Source: Turnera subulata
Lineage: Eukaryota > Streptophyta > Magnoliopsida > Malpighiales > Passifloraceae
Length of the DNA: 64,000 nucleotides
NCBI GenBank assembly: GCA_028386065.3
Contig: JAKUCV010004308.1
Location: 85,367 to 149,366, forward strand
Reading direction: 5' to 3'
Position 1 is the first letter of the stretch, and each line of letters begins with the position of its first letter. Below, piece by piece: positions 54,812 to 64,000 of this stretch. The notes under the pieces are model-generated. The model was not told where the DNA came from. It searched no databases and saw nothing but the letters and a program-made list of their open reading frames with translations. A program made the translations under genes and the position numbers.

Positions 54812-57380
54812 TCAATCTTCATCAGAATCATCTTGAGTCAGAGTGGCAGTGATTTGGTCAAGCTTCTCAAATGTCTTGGTCTGGAACTTCTTCATTTGGC
54901 TCCTCATGGAACCAAGTTCTTCCTTCAGCTCACTGATCTCATCCTTCATGCCAGCAACCAGAACATTCAGTTCCTCAAGTTTGTGATCTTTTCCGGCTCC
55001 AGATTTGGTCACAGAGTATTCTCCTTCCGGATTTGGCTTGATAGACATCTTTACCAGAGTATCAATATTGATTTCCTTGAGCCTAATCGGCTTATCCTCA
55101 GCAGTGGGCTTGATCTTCAATTTTTTAGCCAATAAGGTAATAAGTGCACCATGAGAATGTTCCTTGTAGAAGCCCATGTGATGGAGAATAAGAGTTCCAA
55201 AGCAGATAGAAGATTGCTAGATAAGGCAAGCAATGATCCATTGATCAAATTTTTTTATCATTGTGCGAGAATTCTTCCTTGGCATGATAGCCCTAGTAAG
55301 AGTGTACATCAGAGCTCTCTCTCTTGGCTTCAAGGCATTGTAGTTACCAGACTTGGTGCTCCCAAAGAGAAGCATGTTCTGCTTGGAGTGACAGGGAGTC
55401 TTCGGGATATTGATTGGAGTTCCAGAAGCAGAGTCATAGAACTTTACTTTCCCCGGCTTCATCTTTAACAGGTCACAAATCATCTCGGCTATCACTGTAA
55501 TCTTCTTCCCTTTGATCTTTGTTTTGATGCAAGTGAGCAGACCATTATCACCATACTCCACAGTTTTGTTATCATTGAAGTCCTTCATCAAAGCTTCATA
55601 TCCTTGTTCCTTCAAGGTGACCAAAGTAGTGAGCTTAGCATCCTTCAACAGTTTGGCTACACCGATTTCCTCAAAGTCATTTAGAACCATAGTGCAAGTG
55701 GGGGTATGAGTGAAGTACTTCTTCTTGGCCTTCTTGCTGGATCCAGATTTGGTTAGAGCCTTGAGCTTCTTTTTGGCTGGAGTTGGAGTAATTTCCTCCT
55801 CCTTCTCAGATTCCTCTTCAATCTCTTGCTCTTTCTCGTCATCCTCCTCTTTGTCTTCCTCATCATTATCCTCATCATCATCATTATTATTTCCCTTATC
55901 AGACTGATCATCTGATCCTTTCTTGTCTGAGCCGCTTTCATTCTTTGGCTCCTCCTTAGACTTCTATTCCTTGTCGCTTTCATTTAGTTCCTAATCACTA
56001 TTATTTGGCTCATCATTAGCCAAATCATCATCCGACTTCTCTTTGTCTTCATTACTCCTCTTTCTCTTTCTAGAGCTCTTGTCATCATCAACAACAGGTG
56101 AATTTTCACTTTTATTATCATCAGAATCGAATTCAACAATTTTCTTACCAAGCTTCTTTCCTCCTCTTCCAAATACAGTTTTTGCACGTGTGCTTGGCCT
56201 AACAAGTCGAGCTCTTGATGTTTGAGTGGTTGGAGTCTGAGATAAGTGCTTTGGCAGTTTTAGTCTCAATGCATCTGATTTGGTTTTTGAGCTCTCGGCT
56301 TCATTCTCTGCATCAATTTCTGGAACAGCTTTCTCAGCATCAGATTTGGTGTCTGGTTGGGCCAAATCTCCTTCTGGCAGCACATTCTCATCTTTCTCTT
56401 CAAGAAGCAAGCTTTGATTTTCAACAATCACCTCTTCTGCCTTGTCAGCTGCTTCTTTTCCAATCTCAGCAGCATGAACTAAATCCTTTTTGGCTTCAAC
56501 ATCAACTGGAATTGGAATCCCGAGAGGGATTGCATCAGCTTTCTCTGTGCTCTTCTCAACAGCTTCTTCATTCTTTGGATTTTCATATCTGGTTTCATCA
56601 TTAGCCAGACTCCTTTTCACAGGGCTTGCAGATTTGGCTCGTGTAGCAGCCAAATTTCCTCTGTTCGCAACAACAGAGTCTTCCTTTAGATTATCTAAAA
56701 CTCCCCCTAGTTGCTTCATCTTCTCAATATAGAAATCCTCAGCATCTATTCCCGGAGGTGGCACCAATGATCTCACAAATTCCAAATGCACATCATTCTT
56801 GGTTTTTGAAGAACCAGAACCTTCACTAACAGATCTAGGTTTTGCCAAATACTTAATCTTTGCACCAGATTTTGCCCCTTTCTCAACACTTATAACAATA
56901 CTATCAACAACAGTATTTCCAGTATCCGATTTTGTTTCTAGGGATCCTAACATAGTTTTCTCTGCAACATACACCTCCCCAGAACTTGAAACACGAACAC
57001 TAAAAGGAGCAGATGTCATAACCCCAGTTTCAAGAATATTACCTGGTGGTATTTCTTCAAGATTGAAGTCATGGATTTTGGATTCAGATCCTTCCTTTGG
57101 AGGAACCATGGCTTCTTTGTGTTGTGCAGATTCAGATTGTGGACCAATCTTGAGCTTTTTAATTTGAGAAACAGCCTCTTTTTCTGGTGAAGTGAGTTCA
57201 GGGTTTACACTTGCTTCTGGATCTTTCCCCTTTTTCTTTTCTAGTATCGAGGACTTCTTGAAGACAGGTTTTGCAGCAGCCATCTTAGTTCTTCCCTTAA
57301 GAGGTGCCGGCAGTTTTGGTGGTTTTTGTTTTGTGGGGGTTTGTCTCAAGGCTTTTGCCTTTGCCCGTGTTTCTCTTCAT
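54812..57380 (-). pseudogene. SIRE-F extra ORF downstream of pol
   Basis: Sense-strand extra gene read in three pieces. 57349-55991 (452 codons) is Lys/Pro-rich then Ser/Glu/Asp-rich, apparently disordered, with no signal peptide or membrane segment; an ATG at 57380 is one base out of frame with it. 55690-55217 is globular-looking (LLKDAKLTTLVTLKEQGYEA, CDLLKMKPGKVKF, MYTLTRAIMPRKNS). 55177-54812 (MGFYKEHSHGALITLLAKKL) ends in a heptad-like coiled coil (LNVLVAGMKDEISELKEELG). SIRE elements are known for an env-like ORF here, but this one resembles plant transposon-associated proteins more than an envelope. Name withheld. Confidence 0.72.
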
Positions 57381-57892
57381 GAAGGAGAGTAATTTTAGGG
57401 TTTGGGAGTTAATGTGTTTGAATGCAAAACTGAAAGTGGAAGTTAAAAAGGAAGTGGATAATGGTGGAGAGAGGTAGTCACGGGTTTTATGGAGGAGAAG
57501 AAACCAGCCACTTTCATTTAATGAACTCCTTCCTTTTGCAGCTTTTTCTCTTCATTGTGAGACGCAGGACTGAATATAACCGTTGTACCAGAAACTCCCC
57601 ATTTTGACCCTGCTTTTTCTATTTCTTCTTTAACTGCCGCTTATGGACCGCTGGACAATAGGTTTTGGCTCATCCTTGAACCAAATCTTGCAACTCTTCC
57701 TCTTTGATGCTCTTGATGATTTGATTGCAGCCATGACTCATATGCTCATATGCTTAGTGCAGGTGTGAGATGTGTGACAATTGTATATATTCTAAGTGCA
57801 TATGTGTGCAGTATGTTATGATATGCATGAACACTTAAAAACTAAATGTAGAGCCAAATCAGAATACTTATGATATATTGCAAATACCAAGC
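57381..57892 (-). other. SIRE-F pol to extra-ORF spacer
   Basis: About 500 bp with no ORF. It would be the leader of the extra ORF if that is separately expressed. Contains TTTTGGCT...ACCAAAT (57663-57686), a weak member of the hairpin motif set. No promoter is claimed. Confidence 0.55.
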
Positions 57893-60800
57893 ACGAGTTT
57901 GATTTTGGTGAACTGATCTTCCTTTAATGGTTTGGTAAAGATGTCAGCCAGTTGATTTTCAGTTCTCACAAACTCAATAGCCACATCCTTCTTCAACACA
58001 TGGTCTCAAATAAAATGATGTCTCACTTCAATATTTTGGTTCGAGAGTGTTGCACTGGATTCTTAGTTAAATTGATGGCACTTGAGCTGTCACAAAAGAT
58101 AGGAACACACTTGAAAGTTAGTCAATAATCAGCAAGTGTTTGTTGATCCATAGCACTTGTGCACAACATGCACCAGCTGCTACATATTCAGCCTCGGTTG
58201 TGGAAGTAGCAACTGAATTTTGCTTTTTACTTGACCAAGATACATGTGATTGTCCAAGTAATTGACAAGTACCACTTGTACTTTTTCTATCAGGAGTACA
58301 CCCTGCAAAGTCTGCATCTGAGTAGCTTGTTAGTTCAAAAGAGTTCACTTTAGGATACCACAAGCCTGAAGATGATGTTCCTTTTAAGTACATGAAGATG
58401 CACTTGATAGCTTTAAGATGAGATTCTTTTGGGCATGATTGAAATCTAGCACAGAAGCAAACACTATACATAATGTCTGGTCTTGTAGCTGTAAGGTAAA
58501 GAAGACTACCTATCATGCCTCTGTATAATTTCACATCAACATCCTTACCATTCTCATCCTTGTCAAGTTTAATACTAGTGCTCATTAGTGTCGGACTAGT
58601 TTTTGCTTCTGACAAGCCAAATCTTTTCAGCAGCTCTTGTGTGTACTTTGCTTGGTTAAGAAAAATCCCACCATTGAGTTGCTTGACTTGAAAACCCAGG
58701 AAGAAATTTAATTCCCCCATCATGCTCATTTCAAACTCGTTGTGCATAAGCTTTTCAAACTCTTGACAAAGAGACTCATCAGTGGCACCAAATAGAATGT
58801 CATAAACATATACTTGCACAATAATGATATCATCTTGATTAGATTTCACAAATAGAGTTGAGTATACTTTTCCTCTTGTAAAGCATTGTGAAATCAGATA
58901 TGCGCTTATTCTATCATACCAAGCCCTAGGTGCTTGCTTAAGACCATATAATGTCTTTTTCAACTTAAACACATGTTGTAGATGCTCATGGTTTTCAAAT
59001 CCTGGATGTTGTTCTACATATACTTCTTCCATGATATATCCATTTAGAAAAACACTCTTGACATCCATTTGATAGAGTTTAAAATATTTAAATGATGCAA
59101 ATGCAAGCAGCATGCGAATGGATTCAAGTCTAGCTACTGGTGCAAAGGTCTCATCATAATCAATACCTTCCTCTTGATTGTACCGTTGTGCAACCAATCG
59201 AGCTTTGTTTCTTACCACAGTTCCTGATTCATCAAGCTTGTTTCTGAAGATCCATTTGGTTCCAATGATAGGATGGTCTTTAGGCCTTGCAACAAACTCC
59301 CACACATTATTCCTCTCGAACTGATTAAGCTCTTCTTGCATTGCCATCACCCAATTTTCATCATGTATGGCTTCATTGGCATTTCTGGGCTCAACTTGGG
59401 ATAAAAAGGCAAGATGTGTATTGATATTTTGTAATCTGGATCTAGTAGTTACTTCTCTTCGAGGATCACCTAAAATGGCCTCTGTTGAATGTCCTCTAGG
59501 TGCTTGCACCTTTGAGTTTCTCGGTTGTGAACATGAGCCAAATTCCAGAACATTTGGTTGCACATTGCTGTTCTAAACATTTGGCTCGGGAGAAGCCAAA
59601 TGCTGTTGATTTGTAATTGGATCGGGAATTTGCACATCTTTTGCCTCATCAATATCAATAACCTGTGGCTGATTCTCAGAAATAAACTCAACATCTGTAT
59701 CATCACTAAGATCATTCAAGTTAATCTCATCAAACACCACATTCATAGATTCTTCAACAACCATGGTTCTTTTGTTATATACCCTATAGGCTTTACTACT
59801 CAAAGAATAACCAAGGAATATACCATCATCAGATTTAGCTTGAAACTTATCTAGATTATCTTTAGTATTCAGGATGGAACAATTGGAGCCAAATGTGCGA
59901 AAGTATGCAATATTTGGCTTTCTATCATGCCAAATCTCATAAGGTGTCTTTTTAATTAATGGACGCAAAGAGACACTACTTAGGACATAGCATGCTGTGT
60001 TCACACCCTCAGCCCAGAAATAAGCAGGTAACTTATACTCATTAAGCATAGTTCTAGCCATTTCTTGTAAGGTTCAATTCTTCCTTTCCACAATCCCATT
60101 TTGTTGAGGTGTTCTAGGAGTCGAAAATGTGTGTTTAATGCCATTTTGTTCACAGAATTGATTGAAGGTGGAATTATCAAATTCTCCTCTATGATCACTT
60201 CTGATTTTAGATATTTTCTACCCTTTTTCATTTTGCAGCTTCCTAGCTAATGAGCCAAATACATGACATGTATGATCTTTTTGTGAAATAAATAAAACCC
60301 ATGTAAATTTAGAATAATCATCAACTATAACAAATGCATACTTTTTACCACCAAGACTCACAGTTCTCATTGCACCAAAAAGATCAATATGTAAAAGTTT
60401 AAGAGGTCTAGAAGTTGATACCACATGTTTTGGCTTAAAAGAACTTTTGATTTGTTTACCGAACTGACATGCACGACATTTGGTTTCTGCCTCGAACTTA
60501 AGTTTTGGAAGACCATCGACCAAATCTTTCTTTGACGGATTTGAGATAAGTTCAAGATTTGCATGCCCTAGCCTCCTGTGCCATAGAGTTGCAGTTTCTG
60601 TTCTTGCACTAAAGCACTTGATTTCAGGGTTAGTAACATCATTTAAACATATAGAGTACAGATTACCAATCCTTTTTCCAACAAATAAGATATTCTCATC
60701 ATCAACTCTACTCACAAGGCATCTTGATCATTCAAAAGTAACTCTGAATCCTTTGTCACAAAGCTGACTGATACTAAGCAAGTTGTACTTAAGATTATCA

Positions 60801-60990
60801 ACAAGTAACACATGCTCAATAGTTGGATTAGTGCCAATCTTACCAATACCAAGGATTTTTCCTTTAGAACTATCACCAAATGTAACATTACCTCGGTGTT
60901 TTGAGAGAAGGGATGTAAATTTTAATGGGTCACCTGTCATATGCCTTGAATAACCACTGTCTAAAACCCATTCATCCCTTGCATCCTGTC
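57893..60990 (-). pseudogene. SIRE-F pol
   Basis: Minus-strand order: protease VLDSGYSRHMTGD (about 60960, Cys of DSGC is Tyr), integrase zinc finger LWHRRLGHAN...CRACQFGKQ (60590-60440), core HIDLFGAM, IRSDHRGEF and NGIVERKN followed by a TGA at about 60072, then frames 60061-59573 and 59563-58118. RT has motif A QMDVKSVFLNG, but the catalytic box reads VYVYDILFG where YVDD is expected, so one Asp is Tyr. RNase H has SDADFAGC and TEAEYVAAG, and ends past frame changes at DIFTKPLKEDQ (about 57935). Dead. Confidence 0.9.
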
Positions 60991-60996
60991 AAATGA

Positions 60997-62670
60997 TCAA
61001 TTTTTAGGTACCCAAACTAACTTGGGTCCATCAAGGTCAGATTTGGCTCCTCTCGGAACCCAAATATATTTGACATGATTGTTACGCTTCCTATGATAGC
61101 ATGATCTGATCATATGACCAACATTTCCACAGTAATAGCATGTGATATCATATTTATGTGAGTGCTCATGATGTCCCTGCCTAGGATTTTCATGATATCT
61201 AGGTCTATAAAGTGATCTAGATTCAGCCTTGACAAATTTAACTGACAGATTTGGCTTGTTAAAAACCCTATGTGTGGCACCTATTCCACTTTTATCTAAA
61301 GAATGCCTTTGTTGTCCTAGCAGCAGATTCAGGCTATCTCTTCCATTAGTAAACTTCTCTAGGGAACTTTTTAGATCATCTACTTCCGCCTTTAGAGCAT
61401 CATTCTTTTGAATCATCTCTTCACACTTGCTCAAATTACTAGCTAGCTTTTTCTCAAGGTCTTCATATGCATTTTGAGCAGCAAGTTTCTCTTTCTTTAA
61501 TGCCTCACAAATAGACAAACTTTCAGCATGTGTACGCTCAAGAGTTTCATATATAGTTTTGTGAGATGCATGATTAGATTCAAGTAGATCAATACGTTTC
61601 TTTTATGAAGCATTCTTCTTAAGTGCTTGCTCATACTTATCATGCAATTCTTCAAATGCATCTTGAAGCTCATCAAAAGTATAGTCAAGAGAATCATTTA
61701 CCTCATCATCTTCTCGAGCCATTAAGCATAGATTTACTGCTTCATCAGAATCAGAGTCACTTGATGAGTCCAAATCATCCCATGCTGACATGGCTTTCTT
61801 CCTTTTACTCCTTGGGAAATCAGATTTGGCTTTATGATGTGGACATTCTGACTTCATATGGCCAGGTCGATTACAGCCAGTGACTCTTTCTTTTGTTCAG
61901 TTGATTTGGCACCTTGGAAACCCTTTCCTTTCATTTGCCTTCTCTTTCGAAGAAATTTGACAAACTTTCTGGTGATTAGTGCCGTATCCGCATCATTGTA
62001 CTCATCACTAGACTCTTGGTCTGCCTTGAGAGCTAAATCTTTCTTCTTGAATTCTTTCGGTTCTAGTTTAGAACCATGAACTATAAGCTTGCCAATGAGC
62101 TCATCATAGGTGAGAGTGTTCAGATTCTGAGCTTCTTCAATAGTTGTGACCTTTGGCTCCCACTCCTTGGGTAAAGATCTAAGGATCTTTGCCACTTTAT
62201 CTCTATAAGTGACGAGTCTACCAAGTAGAGCTAAACCATTGCAAAGAATGGTGAAGCGTGTATCCATTTCTTGCACAGTTTCTCAAGCAGCCATTTGAAA
62301 GAGCTCATAGTCCCTCATTAGACAATTGAGCCGAGACTCCTTTATTTGGTTAGTTCCTTCATGTGTGACACAAAGAGGCCTCCAGATTTCATAGGCTGTG
62401 CCACAAGAACTCACCCTTTGAAACTCACTTTCACTTATACCACATAGGAGTATATTTTTAGCTTGTGCATCAAGCTTGGCTCTCCTTAGCTCATCCTCAG
62501 ACCAGAATTGCATATCTCTTTGAGGTCTGGCATAAGGACTGTGAACAATATTCCACATCTCAAGATCTTCTCCTTCAAGGAAGATCTTCATTCTAAACTT
62601 CCAATAGTCAAAGTTCACTCCATCAAAGTATGGAGCTTTTGTTGACACTTGTACCTTCATAAGCCATGAT
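60997..62670 (-). pseudogene. SIRE-F gag
   Basis: A MAYEGTSV start near 62668 and a one-base shift lead into the frame 62660-62283 (KFRMKIFLEGEDLEMWN). The frame shifts again to 62276-61854, 61857-61603 (RPGHMKSECPHHK, part of the first knuckle) and 61518-60997 with the second knuckle CYYCGNVGHMIRSC (about 61135). The last codons are VWVPKN followed by TGA. It closely matches SIRE-B gag in order and motifs, so the two are related families with different LTRs. Confidence 0.88.
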
Positions 62671-62709
62671 CTTTTCCTCTGGAGATTAATCCACTAGATT
62701 GAGAACACA

Positions 62710-62722
62710 GTTCTGCTACCAA
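62710..62722 (-). other. Primer-binding site of SIRE-F
   Basis: Minus strand TTGGTAGCAGAAC right after the LTR; a variant of the PBS in the other Copia elements. Confidence 0.7.
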
Positions 62723-62723
62723 T

Positions 62724-63791
62724 TGTTGGCCTAGAAAAGGCTAAGAAGGGGGGATGAATTAGCTTTTTCCTCTTTTTAGGATTTTCTGTGATTTGGCTCG
62801 ACACAGAAGCCAAATGTGAAACTTGAATGAAATGCAAAAATGAATGCAGGAAAGTAATGAACACAGGCAATTTATAGTGGTTCCCCACTCAGGAGTACAT
62901 CCACTACCTAAAGGTCCCCCCTTTAGGATTTCTAAACTATCCACTAATTTGGCTTTTACAGGCGAGCCAAATAACCTATGGTACACAAGTTTTTGCGGGC
63001 TGAACTTGCTAAACCTAACCCAAAGCTGAACCTAGCTTTGTCTATCCAACAAGATTATCCCCTAATCCTACTGATTACAACCTTTCCCAAGGCAAAGCTT
63101 CAAGAGTGACTCACTCAAGAAGTCACACAAATTAAGCACAAAGAAAATCTCTCAAGGTAAGCTCTTTTATCAACTTAGAATCTCTTGAATGGCTAGGTTA
63201 ATTTGCTGTGAGGCTTTAATCCTCTATTTATAGAATCTAAAGATGGGGAGATGTGTTTCTCAACGGCTAAAAATCATCTAGGTGGCAGCCGAGTTGACTT
63301 CTTGCTTCATTAAATATAACTGTCCAGTAGATGAACCAGATCTGGATATTTCTTGGGCAGAATTCTTCTCTCATCAAAAAGTTTCCATAAATAGAAAGTG
63401 AGGACCACTGATTTCTTCTAGAGGTGAGAGAGGATGTGAGGACCACTTCTCTGATCTTTTTCTGACCCTTGGAGAGCAAGCATAACGGTTAGTGCAGTTG
63501 GTTTAATGTCAACCACTTTCTTGGACCACTTGTTGCAGCTTTTGGGACCACAGCTCCAACTGCCAGGAATGTGACCTTTTGGTCGATGTGGTGAAGCCAA
63601 ATGTTCCTGGATTTGGTTTCTGCGGAAACTAAATTTTTCTGCCATTTCTAAAAACACACAAGGCTTACCAAAATGTTTGTTAATCATCAAAATAATATAA
63701 TAAGCATTGAATAATCATCATAAATATACTAAACAAGATTATTCTTAATTAATTACTTAATTAAGCCCTTAATCACATGTTTAGGCTAACA
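62724..63791 (-). repeat. SIRE-F 5' LTR (1068 bp)
   Basis: Plus strand TGTTGGCCTAGAAAAGG to TTTAGGCTAACA. The only intact LTR of the element and the reference for its three-piece partner. It carries ATTTGGCT/AGCCAAAT pairs at 62791/62808 and 62947/62965. Confidence 0.94.
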
Positions 63792-64000
63792 AGCTTCCCA
63801 CAAGTATAAGAGGTTGTTGTAGTACCAAGGTCGTCTCACAGGAATCTTTGCTAAGTACTATTTAACCGAGCAATTTATGATTATCTAGCGGAATCGAAAA
63901 TTTGAAAAGGATTGATGTTTGAAACGAAGATTAAAGCTACTAATAACAAGATTAAACTCAATAATATAAAGCATCTAGGACTTCGAGGAATTCCTCGCCA
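63792..64000 (-). repeat. Athila-like LTR fragment at window end
   Basis: AGCTTCCCACAAGTATAAG to CTAGGACTTCGAGG resembles the inner part of the Athila-1 LTR (20580-20775): CTCCTGCAAGTATACAGG, GTGATTTTTGATTATCTAG and CTAGGACTTGAGG. It begins about 4 bp inside that LTR edge. The element continues beyond the window. Confidence 0.75.

Larger units (their letters stand above)
22888..63791 (-). mobile_element. SIRE-F: Copia element with extra ORF, split by Tat-1 and a solo LTR
   Basis: On the minus strand: 5' LTR 63791-62724, PBS, gag 62670-60997, pol to about 57893, extra ORF 57380-54812, PPT (AAAAAGAGGGAGAT at 54028-54041), then a 3' LTR in three pieces (54027-53913, 50849-50498, 23481-22888). 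The pieces sum to ~1.06 kb, matching the intact 5' LTR (1068 bp). RT motifs indicate the SIRE-like lineage, which is known for an additional ORF after pol. Flanks do not share a target duplication (tattt versus agctt). Confidence 0.88.

Noticed and set aside
55991..57349. Host nuclear protein gene (452 codons, charged)
   Set aside because: Same strand as SIRE-F and located between its pol and its 3' LTR, so it is part of the element's extra ORF.
54812..57380. Classical retroviral envelope protein
   Set aside because: No signal peptide, hydrophobic fusion segment or transmembrane stretch seen in any of the three pieces.
1..64000. tRNA, rRNA or host genes
   Set aside because: No cloverleaf, rRNA motif or intron-exon gene with a known plant domain was recognised; all supported domains belong to LTR retrotransposons.

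Overview
The window is plant nuclear DNA made almost entirely of nested LTR retrotransposons. I recognise no host gene, tRNA or rRNA. Evidence for a plant: Gypsy elements of Tekay (chromodomain), Athila-like and Tat/Ogre-like type, several Copia elements including the SIRE-like type, LTR-adjacent primer sites resembling the initiator-Met type, and C-to-T style decay of coding regions. A dicot is my guess; the species cannot be told from the sequence. Lineage names are inferences from motifs.

Layout, left to right. (1) 1-288: end of a Copia LTR inserted in the 5' LTR of Tekay-1. (2) 289-9532: Tekay-1, a Gypsy chromovirus with 3.06-kb LTRs and a gag-pol full of stops. It sits inside an LTR of (3) Athila-1 (minus strand, 9533-22101), which has lost RT, RNase H and integrase and is itself split by (4) SIRE-B (plus strand, 15409-20294), a Copia deleted from mid-integrase to its 3' LTR. 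(5) 22102-22887: AT-rich spacer. (6) SIRE-F (minus strand, 22888-63791), a Copia with an extra ORF after pol. Its 3' LTR is cut twice: by Tat-1 (minus strand, 23482-50492) and by a Tekay solo LTR (50850-53912, duplicated target ttgtt). Tat-1 is in turn split by Copia-D (minus strand, 26037-42945, duplicated target cgcgg), and the integrase of Copia-D is split by SIRE-E (plus strand, 29773-38211, duplicated target caagg). The nest is thus four levels deep and the insertion order can be read directly: SIRE-F, Tat-1, Copia-D, SIRE-E. (7) 63792-64000: another Athila-like LTR fragment.

Coding state: nearly all gag and pol genes are broken. The exception is SIRE-E pol, an open frame of 1054 codons, though its RT motif A carries Glu where Asp is expected. 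Tat-1 carries a decayed antisense ORF between pol and its 3' UTR, and a 38-bp tandem array in that 3' UTR.

Most notable observation: the 12-bp palindrome AACATCGATGTT occurs 18 times in each of three arrays, mostly as pairs whose starts are 19-21 bp apart. In the SIRE-E LTR the pairs recur about every 73-74 bp. Two arrays are the LTRs of SIRE-E; the third lies in the 5' UTR of Copia-D, a different Copia lineage. SIRE-F, Tekay, SIRE-B, Athila and Tat each carry their own short inverted-repeat motif in a similar stem-loop layout. A family-specific regulatory code, for a host factor or a TE-encoded factor, is a reasonable hypothesis but unproven.
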